DNA of 64,000 bases, taken from Oxyruncus cristatus. Taxonomy: Eukaryota > Chordata > Aves > Passeriformes > Cotingidae. This document shows positions 11,377-19,400 of this stretch, in pieces. The stretch covers positions 206,692 through 270,691 of the forward strand of contig VXAY01002819.1 of assembly GCA_013399855.1 (NCBI GenBank), written 5' to 3'. The position numbers and the translations under genes were made by a program. A model generated the notes under the pieces. That model worked only from the letters and a program-made list of their open reading frames with translations. It did not search any database and was not told where the DNA came from. Position 1 is the stretch's first letter. Each line of letters starts with the position of its first letter.

Positions 11377-13905
11377 GAAGTCGCAGGGTTGCTGTTGCCT
11401 CTGTTTTGCAGATGGCCACTGAGTTCCTGCATGGCAGGGAGGGCAGCCCAGGCTGAGCTTCATTGTCAGTGCTTTTCATCTGTTCTTGATCTGAGGAACT
11501 TCACTGAACCTCCCAGGGGAGCTCCCTGCCCCTTCTGCCCTGCAGCGAAGGACCACTGAAATGCGGCTGCTTGCAGAAAGTGCTGATGCAAACCCAGCTG
11601 ATGCTCTGCTGGGCTTCTGCGGGTCAGGATAGCTTGCAGGTCAAATCTGCTCTTCATGCAGGAGCTGTAAGCAAAGATGCCTCATTGTGAGCTTTGCTAC
11701 TGTTTATTCTGGGGCTTCCTTTTTAACTGAAGCCCTTAAGCCACACTGGTGTTGCTCCCGCTCTGCCCAGCAGACATTCCTGCTGCTCAGCTGTTTGGTT
11801 TTATCCCTTCCTAATTTTACAAGAAGTGACAGTAAATCTATCCCGTATGCACAGGACTGTGTGGGGTGTTTAAACAATCATTCGCATCCAGATGTGGTGA
11901 TAGCTTTGGGGTGTCTCTTGGCAGTGTGGGTTGGTGCTGGATATATTACACCGTAAAAGTTAATGTTCAGAGTCTGACATTCAATCCACAAGGGCAGGAG
12001 AGCCTTTGGCAGTGAGCTGTGCTGTGTGGGGCAGTCCCATCGCCCAGGGGTGCCGGGAGGGTGCCCAAGGGGTGCCGGGGATGTCTCCTCTCAGACCTTC
12101 CCAGAGACACCGCCACAGAAGGGCTCCCAAGCACAGCCAAGGGTACCTACACAGTTTGTCTTCACATCCAAAAAGACCATTATCCTGGGAGGAGGAGGAG
12201 GAGGGGGAGCAAGGGGACGCGGCAGAGGAAGGTAGGCTGTGGAGCGGAGGATTTGTGGGAAGTTAATGGGCAGTGAATTGGCATTGTGCCCCGGCAGGTT
12301 CTCATGTCCCTGTCTCTGTGCTGGCTCATCCCCGCCCCAGCGTGGGGAAGGAGCATCCCCCCTTCCACGGCTGCACTGAGCCGGGCAGGGCAGGGCAGGC
12401 AGGCACTGCCAGCCTCAGGGGTGCCTAGGGAGGGGGATGCACCCACAGCTGGGGGCTGCTCCAGCACATCATGGCCAGGGAGTGCAGGGAGCCAGGGTTT
12501 GAGGCTCTGAGGCCTCGGGCACACAGTGGGTGGCAAAAGGGATAAAGCACAGAAAAATGAGGTTGCTTCGCTGCTGCCCTGTGGGTGGTGCTGAGGGAGA
12601 TGCTCCATTTTGGTCCAAACCTGGATCAGAGTGGAGATAGCTCCTCTGCCACTTGAGGATGTATAAGGCTGTGTCTGTGCTCATAACGTAAGGGTTAAAG
12701 CCATCTCCTTGCTCTGCTTCACTCCTCAATACTCTCAGAACTACTCAGTATTTGCTCTGCTTCATATTATATTGTCTTGGAGGGAAATTGCCATGGCTTC
12801 CCCTCTGGGCAGGAATGGTGGCGGGGCTTGGGCTGTGCCTGCTCTGAACTGGGAAGGATTCTGACTCCATAGGGGAGTTATTTTTGAAACTTCCTTAGAT
12901 TTGAGGGCTGCAAAGAAGTTTGCTGCCCAGCTTCTAGCTCTGGGGCAGGGTATTTTCCCCATCAGCTCAGCCTGCAACTCTAGGGCAAGTCCCTGATGAG
13001 GATCCAGGGTGCAGCAGGGCTGGGGGCTGGAAGCACAGTTCAGCCCAGTGGGAAGCACTGCAGCTTTCCTCTCCATGGGGCAGAGAGAGAGAGAGACCAT
13101 TGCCTCAGCCAAAGCAGAGATTTTCCAGTGTTGTTATTAGCTCTGCTACTCAGAGGCAGCAGCTCCTCTCCTAGGCCTGGAGAGCACTCTCAGCAGCAGC
13201 ACTGTGACCGTTTAAGGCCTTCCCTGTGTCCACTGTGTCCCCGCCATGCCACACCAGGGAGGGCTCTGTGCTCCCGGAATGTGGCAGCAGTGCTTGGCAT
13301 AGGGTCAGGGTCATGGTGGCAACGCTGGGTTTGGGAGCCACTGGTAAGGGATCAGCCCTGGGGATGTGGCTGCAGGGGCTCTGGCCCTGACACCTGCATT
13401 CGCCCTCCTCCATGTCCCTGCTGTGCAAAGCTGAGACCTTGCCTGGGGGAGGTCCCCAGCAGCAAGGGGACATGGTGGGATGGTCACCTGCAGGCCAGAC
13501 CCTGCTTCGACAACAGCTTCTGCGAGAACATCTCCCCTGCTCACATTCCCTTTCTCAGGCCTGGATGGATGAAATAGACTTTACAGCCCCAAATCCCTTA
13601 ATCTCCAGTATCCATAGCAGTATTAGCCAGACTACAGGAGTCACATACACAGGAATTGCCCCCAGTGGAGGACACGCTCACGCTTTCATGCTGGAAAGGA
13701 AACGTGTTATTCATTTTCTCCTGTCTCCCACCCATCTCTGCAGAAGTACATGGAAGCCATGATAGGGATATGTTCAACATGCAGAGAAATGTCATAGCTG
13801 AAATACAACCTGCTCTCCAGGCGGCCTTGCAGGAGCTGCACGGGGTGACATCTGATGAAAATGGGGCCTAAAGCTGCAGCACATCTAGCTACTAACACTA
13901 AGTAA
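11377..13905. other. Non-coding DNA, no gene recognised
   Basis: No gene was recognised. A (GGA)-rich stretch lies at 12186-12208 and a short (GA)n run at 13082-13099. The part from about 13600 to 13905 may include the 3' LTR of the neighbouring provirus, whose outer edge I could not find. A 42-codon open tail after a good pyrimidine tract at 13715-13743 was considered as a terminal exon and rejected. Confidence 0.5.
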
Positions 13906-13943
13906 GTTATGCTAAGCAATTAGTATCTTTTATTTCTTTAAAG
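13906..13943 (-). repeat. Possible 3' LTR start (left copy of ERV-flanking repeat)
   Basis: This 38-bp stretch matches 16429-16467 at most positions in the same orientation; both share GCAATTA followed by a TTTATTTCTTT tract. On the minus strand it lies immediately downstream of a purine-rich tract, which is where a 3' LTR begins. The LTR end could not be placed, so this is a proposed boundary and not a full LTR. Confidence 0.45.
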
Positions 13944-13961
13944 TCCTCCCTTTGTTTTTAT
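13944..13961 (-). other. Probable polypurine tract of the provirus
   Basis: On the minus strand this reads AAAAACAAAGGGAGGA, an almost pure purine tract between the env-region remnant and the putative 3' LTR start. Retroviral plus-strand DNA synthesis is primed from such a tract directly upstream of the 3' LTR, so the position fits. It is short and degenerate, and chance purine runs are common. Confidence 0.45.
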
Positions 13962-14036
13962 TAAGCATTCCTGCTAATACATTTAGCAAGGCTTGCAAAG
14001 CCTTTCAAAAAGCACAATCAGTTCGCATAATCATAT

Positions 14037-14260
14037 CTACAAAATGATTACAAGCACCAAACCTAACAGACTTAAAGCTAGTACGATTGCCACTGGGTGG
14101 AGCAGGAGGTTATAAATTCCTGTGGCTGTAGATGACCACCCGAGGAGAGCTTCCCACCAGTGCTCTCCGTCTCTTTTTCCTCTTTGAAACACGCACCATA
14201 TTTTGTCCACATTATGGTGTGCAGTGATTAGAATTTTTTTTTCCATCAATTCATATATGT
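14037..14260 (-). pseudogene. Retroviral env TM remnant: pre-membrane region and anchor
   Basis: The minus strand carries a 70-codon open segment. It contains the aromatic pre-membrane motif WWEALLGWSSTATGIYN followed by about 20 hydrophobic residues rich in Leu, Val and Ile, consistent with the membrane-spanning anchor of a retroviral TM subunit. It lies at the 3' end of the provirus block, just upstream of the purine tract, exactly where the TM anchor belongs. A stop codon upstream separates it from the rest of env, and no cytoplasmic tail could be followed. It is a fossil, not a gene. Confidence 0.7.
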
Positions 14261-14889
14261 TTTAATAGTTTATGTAAGTCACCACGTTGTGATAATTTCC
14301 TTACCAGCATTAAGATTAATTCCAGTCAAAATAGGTAATGAGTCTTTAACTAGTGTATAATTAGACTGTAACAACTGGTGGGATGTAACAGGAGCTGTAT
14401 AATTAAAATCATACCCTATAATTCTAGTAAAGTTACAAATGCAAATATTTGAATGATTACTTGTATCTACAATAATATCACCTACAAAAATAAAACCACA
14501 AAGAGTCCTTAAGAAAACACATCCTTTTCCAACATATATAAGTGTAGTTTTCGGGTTTCATTGGCACGTGTTTCAAAAATGACAAATATTTTGCTCAGTG
14601 TCAAGATGTGTCTTGGGCTTTAATGGTGTTACTTTCACAAATGAATCCTTGTTGTTCCCATCAACATCAACTATTAGCCGTATGTGTCCGCTTTGTGTTA
14701 TCCACAGTTTAAGTTCTGTTGGATAGAGTATGATCCCATTGTGATTTGAAACAACAATTGCGTGTATGGTGTATACTGAAGCATTATATTACTGAGACAG
14801 AAACTGAGACCTTATCGTTATGGGGTCATAACTGGCCAAATACCGCGAGGATTGAAATTCTCTTTCAAACGGTGTTGTGTTGTCCCAAA
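14261..14889 (-). pseudogene. Heavily decayed env TM segment
   Basis: This is the interval between the two better-preserved TM pieces. Short minus-strand open runs include Asn-X-Ser/Thr glycosylation-type sequons and Cys-containing stretches, but stops occur in every frame and no continuous domain could be read. It is assigned to env by position only. Confidence 0.5.
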
Positions 14890-15100
14890 CTGCTTTTCAG
14901 ACCTCTGTGGCTAAGGTGCCTCCTTCACCTACCCTCATGTAGGCACCCTCATGTGCCACTGTAGAGTGCCTCCACACTTGATTGTGGATACAGGTAAGAA
15001 CGGGTGAAAGATTGCCCTGGACCATTCCGAGTGTCTCTACAATCAGCTGGTGGTCTCTCTTATTAATTTTCTCCCACTGAGGCAACGTATTAGGTAAGAG
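14890..15100 (-). pseudogene. Retroviral env TM ectodomain remnant (helical region)
   Basis: A 62-codon minus-strand open segment contains LPQWEKINKRDHQLIVETLG-like sequence with hydrophobic residues at heptad spacing, as in the coiled-coil part of a retroviral TM ectodomain. It lies between the env-region segment to the right and the TM anchor to the left, which is the expected order. It ends in a stop. The assignment relies on position and helical pattern more than on a diagnostic motif. Confidence 0.5.
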
Positions 15101-15213
15101 CCATTGATTAGTCCCCAGTACTAACAGAGAGGGTCACAATGGGTGTTCTAATTCGCTTGAATCACTTGTTGTTGTGCTTAGTTTATTTAGGAGTACTTCA
15201 ACATTTATACCAT
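15101..15213 (-). pseudogene. Env-region linker, degraded
   Basis: This short interval lies between the upstream open segment and the TM ectodomain remnant. I see no continuous frame or recognisable motif, and it is included as provirus by position. Confidence 0.4.
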
Positions 15214-15700
15214 TTAGGACTCCCCATCCTGTCCCTGGAATACCAGTTGCATCCCTTTTTGTTTGCTTTGAAGGGGCCTGAGCAGAGAAAGGGTAGCGAG
15301 TCCTGAGTCAACACTTCCATGAGTGACATTAACTTCTTTTCTATTACTTCTTAAACTATTATCTGTCATCTTGCAACAACTGGTATTAAGTGCTGAGCAG
15401 CAAGCGATATTACTGAGGCAACGAGACCTGTCCCTACTGCTTCCCTCTGTCAAGGCTAAATTATAAATCTTATCTGATTGACAGCAGAAAGTGAGAGCCT
15501 TCCTATTGGGTGTTTCGGGAATTGGGAACCTTGTTCCTATGTAATCTAGGAAAACTATCTTCCTTTTGGATTTTTTTTTAACTTTCCAGTAATCCGGATC
15601 ATCCATCATTTTTATCCTTAGCCATGCTGTAGCAGTACCAGAGTCAATAATACCAAGAGTAGTGAGATGTCCCACTTCATTCTTGGTTCATGTGAGAGTT
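15214..15700 (-). pseudogene. Possible env surface-subunit or pol/env junction remnant
   Basis: A 153-codon open minus-strand segment follows the integrase C-terminus. It contains basic stretches (KVKKKSKRK) and several Cys residues, including paired CC motifs. By position it should be the end of pol and the start of env (leader and surface subunit), but I see no diagnostic motif such as a furin site or a clear signal peptide. Its length without stops is notable given the decay elsewhere in the block. Which gene it belongs to is uncertain. Confidence 0.4.
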
Positions 15701-15714
15701 TTTCCAGGAGTCAG

Positions 15715-16045
15715 TCATTCGTCAGCTGGCTGGCCAGTTGCCACCTGCTTTATGTGAGAATGGTGTCTCCAACTTGCTTTTCCTAAAATTTTAACAGCAA
15801 AAGAGGGACACAGTAAGATGGTATTTGGCCCTTCCCACGTGGGTTCCGATTTTAATTTCCGTGAGAACACGGTAATTAAAATTACATCCCCAGGTCGTAT
15901 ATCAGGTACCTGTATTTCCACAGGCGTGGGCTGATGCCACTGAGCATATTTCTCTCATTTTCAACCCCCTTCTGCATATATGTGATGTATTGGGTCAGCC
16001 ATTCATCAGATGAGACCGGCAGGTATCTGAACTGGGTATTACCTC
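15715..16045 (-). pseudogene. ERV pol: integrase C-terminal domain remnant
   Basis: The minus strand encodes RPGDVILI, then SEPTWEGPNTILL and KASWRHHSHIKQ. This is the P-G-D...W-x-GP...V...G...W-H-x-S-H-x-K order of the SH3-like C-terminal domain of gammaretroviral integrases. A frame change separates its first part, before about 15921, from the rest. The zinc-binding and DDE catalytic domains that should lie between here and RNase H are missing: only about 100 bp separate the two remnants where roughly a kilobase is usual. The domain is therefore orphaned and non-functional. Confidence 0.8.
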
Positions 16046-16129
16046 CTTTAATAAGGCCTTGGGTCAATGTTTCTTGTTGGGGAGGCCTGATAACTGATGT
16101 ATTATCACTAGGAAGTGCACTCATTGCTG

Positions 16130-16467
16130 CTACGTCAGCCAAAGTATTTCCTTCTCTAATTTCTACAGTGGGCTTGATATGGGGTGGACAGTGTATTACA
16201 GCAATTTCTTTGGGTAGCTGGGCTGATTCCAGCAGTTGTGTATTTCTTCTCCTTTTGATACTTTTTTCCCCAATGATGTGAAAAATCCTTGTTCCTGCCA
16301 TAGCATTGCCATTGTATGGCACACCCTGAGAGCATACCAAGAGTTTTTTGTCTTGTTTCCCTTTTCCCAGATGTTCTGTACGTGTCAGGGCTACCTGTTC
16401 ACCCTGTCTTTGCTGGGAGTGTGCTGTGGTTACGCTAGCAATTAATATCCTTTATTTCTTTTCAAGG
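16130..16467 (-). pseudogene. ERV pol: RNase H domain remnant
   Basis: The minus strand encodes QVALTRTEHLGKGK, then in a shifted frame the segment around the usual TDSxYA motif, then back in the first frame LPKEIAVIHC and NTLADVAA. These are three hallmarks of the C-terminal half of gammaretroviral RNase H, in order. At least two frame changes, near 16345 and 16265, break it. The position of the active-site Asp in the DS(K/R)Y motif appears as Asn here. Sequence upstream, including reverse transcriptase, ends at about 16467, where the similarity stops abruptly. No function is expected. Confidence 0.82.
16429..16467 (-). repeat. Possible 5' LTR start (right copy of ERV-flanking repeat)
   Basis: This copy is similar to 13906-13943. 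On the minus strand it starts TGAAAAGAAATAAAGG, and TG is the usual first dinucleotide of an LTR. It runs almost directly into the RNase H remnant, which would mean that the rest of the 5' LTR, gag, protease and RT were removed by one deletion. Overlap of its inner end with a readable RNase H frame leaves room for another explanation. Confidence 0.4.
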
Positions 16468-19400
16468 TGAGGAGCCAGTCCCTCATCTTTACAGCTGGGT
16501 GTTTGTACGTCCCATGCCTGGTGCTGCTCCTGTTTGCAGAGCTGATAACTGATGGCAGGGAAGACTTTACTGTCTGAGGAATACTTATGCAAACAAGCAC
16601 AGTGGTTTAATAGGGAACACCCGGAGAAATCTCTAAAGAAAGCGCAGTAAATTCCCCTTCATGTGGATTTATGGGGAGATTTTTCACAGATATTTATGGT
16701 TTCCCAGGTGCGTTGTTGTGACTCCTTAGCACAGATTTGCATGGTGTGCTCCAAGAGCTGATGGGAGGAGAACATTGATGGGGCAGCCCCGTGTTCATAC
16801 CAGGATGGGAGCAGTGAATGGCTCCTTAATCCCTTGGTGAATTCCCACTGTGTGCGGCAGGTTGCAGCTCCACCACCGCCAGCTGAGCACCTGGAGAGCC
16901 TGGTGAGCAGGGCTACGTGAATTTAGGTGGCCCTGATTAATTGAGATGGTCCTGGTGCAATGCAAGGGCAGGTCACTTCCTTCCTGCTCACAGTGGCACA
17001 GCCCTGTCTGAGGGTGCTGCTGTGGGACAACCTGCTCCATCCCACCCCTGTGGGGCTGGGCCCCACCAACACTCCCTGGTCACCCTCCTAAACCACCTGC
17101 TGCTGTCCACAGCCAACCCAGTGAACCACATCTCTCTCTCTTCCTTTCCAGGTTCCTTGCCTTGCCAGCAGGTCCTTGTAGGATTTCGACTCTGGTAAGT
17201 GCAATCACTTTTCTCCTTGCTGTGTGCATGGTGGTGTGAAAGCATTGTGTGGTGCTGGTGCAGCAGTGAGGCCAGGCACCACCACTGCTCCCCAGGCAGG
17301 TGTAAGAGCCTGACTGAGCCTCTCTTAAGGAGCCAGCTCCCGGCACGCTTCACCCCAGCACAAATTATTTCCCCACTGTGTAAAAATAGGCTGAAATACG
17401 TTTAGCACTGCCTTTCCATAATCCACAAAGGGAAACTGTGTGGGCATCTTTAATCCTTCCTGGGTAAACTTTGTCAGATGGGAATTGAAAACTTCAACTG
17501 GGTGATTGGCGCAATGATTGCAATAAAAGCCGGGAGGGCTCTGCCACTGGGGTGGGACTCGGGGTCCTTTGGAATAATGAGAAGGTGAAGTGATGGGTGG
17601 AAGAAGAGCACAGCTTTCCTGGGGACCTTTGCAGAGGAGCCAGGCTTAGAGGAGCCTTTAGGACCTGGAAGAAAAATGTAAAAGTCAGAGGTTGCAGTCC
17701 TGGTTGCAAGCTAGTGTCGTTACCTGTAACCTTTCCAGGAATGGGCTCCTCTCAGGCCTCCCTCTCTGCCACCAGCCACCTGGCTGACTTTCTCCTGGGG
17801 GACCCAGTGGGTAGAAGGATAAAATTTCTGGGTTTTCTTGGGCTTCAGTCCCTGTGCCATCTGGTGTTTGATGTTTTCACACTTCTAAAATCCCCATGGG
17901 TTTTCTATCCTTACCTTTAACCCAGCAGAAAGGGTCCTGCTTCTGTGCTGGGATAAATTAGCAGGACTGTCTCGCAATTAGCACAGTTGCCACGTATTGT
18001 GTCATCTTCACCTTTGTCCTCTTGACGTGTTCTCTTTAAAAAAACATGAATTGATCAAAAAAGCAGCTTCTCCGTTTGATGCTACCTGTCGGGTTGATAC
18101 TTCGGTCCCGTGGAAGGCATCAACACCAGTCGTGTGCTCAAGGATTGGCCGGGGTTGCATGGCCCCGATGAACTTGAGGGTTTTTCTTTTCTTTAGCAGC
18201 AAATGGTTCGCTAGCTGGGGCCTAAAATTCTCAAAGGGAGGGTTGTTATGGTGATCTCAGGGTTTTGGGCACTGCTGGCGTGGCCTTGCTCTGAGACTGA
18301 CCTGTTCTGGGGTGGGAACACCACTGTCTGGAGCGTATCCAACCACGGCAAGCGGCAAGCTCAGGCTGTGAATCCTGGTGCCTGGGGAACTGCCCTGATG
18401 TCCTCTGCCTGTGCATCCGTCTCACTGGAGGGCATCTGGAGTGGCATCAGCTCACCACAAAAGCTATTCCTCACTCCAGAACTGTGGAGAGACTCCTGAT
18501 TCATGATGGTTTGCTCGTGACCTTGGCAGCCTCAGCTGGAAGCAGCTCAGGCCCTCAGGAGAGCTGTGCCGTGTTGAGCAAGCAGCATCGCTGTGTTGAG
18601 TGCTACTCCAGCACGTGGAAAAACTCCAGCCAATGGGTGGATGAACTGACCAAGTGATTTTTCTCTGTCAGGGCTGTGTTACATTGGGAAGTGAACATAA
18701 CAGCTCTGTCTTCACAGACAATTCCTGCAGGAGCAGCTCTGGCCGTGCTCCTGCCAGCAGCAAAGAGCAAGTGTTTGTGGCTGCAGAGTGGGGATGGGGA
18801 GAACAGGACCCATCAGTCCTCAGAAAAGAGGGGAAAGTGGAAAATGGCCTGCATGAGGGGGCAGTGGGGGGAGAAGTGGCTGTGGGGATAGAATTGCCTC
18901 TCCTGAAGCATGGTAATTGGCTCATGGCTTCTTCTCCCCGATCCTCTTACACTCCTCCCGTTGCACATCTCTCCCCAGATGTGGCTATGTGTGTTAGCAG
19001 AGATAAAAGCTCTCTTCCCACACGGGCTCTTCTTCCCCAGCACGCTTAATCATGAGCCAACATGGCAAACAGCCTTCCTGAGAGATGCCCCGGGCTTGGC
19101 TCCTCACGCTCCCTCCCTGCCTCCCACCTTTTGCCTCTGCTCCCACTCTGCCCTGCACCCTGGGGCTCCCTGCACGCCCCTGCGGCCTGCGCAGCCATCA
19201 CGTGCCTCTGATAAATGAGCTTCATCTGCACCCAAAATTAATCACATTGTCAGGCTGGCAGAGGATGAGGCAGCTGTGCCGAAATGCCCGAATCCCTGGC
19301 TAATTTATTACAGGGGCTGGATGCAGAGCTGCTCTGCAGCTCCTGCTGCACGGGGACATGCTCCGGAGAGGCAGATGGTAATGAGGAGCTGCGAGGCTTG

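Larger units (their letters stand above)
13906..16467 (-). mobile_element. Decayed gammaretrovirus-like endogenous retrovirus
   Basis: This is an old provirus remnant in minus orientation. Read right to left it holds, in retroviral order, part of RNase H, the integrase C-terminal domain, an env-region segment, a TM ectodomain stretch and a TM membrane anchor. Gag, protease, reverse transcriptase and the integrase catalytic core are missing. Frameshifts and stops break every part, so no product is expected. The block is more AT-rich than its surroundings and is bracketed by similar sequences of about 38 bp that may be the LTR starts. The left boundary is uncertain because the rest of the 3' LTR could not be delimited. 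The gammaretrovirus-like class is inferred from the RNase H and integrase C-terminal motifs. Confidence 0.85.

Noticed and set aside
13744..13871. Possible terminal exon: pyrimidine tract plus CAG, then 42 open codons and a stop
   Set aside because: It lies where the 3' LTR of the adjacent provirus may extend, no partner exon was found, and the peptide was not recognised.
15934..16281. 115-codon plus-strand frame within the provirus
   Set aside because: It is antisense to readable integrase and RNase H sequence, so it is a shadow of the minus-strand pol remnant.
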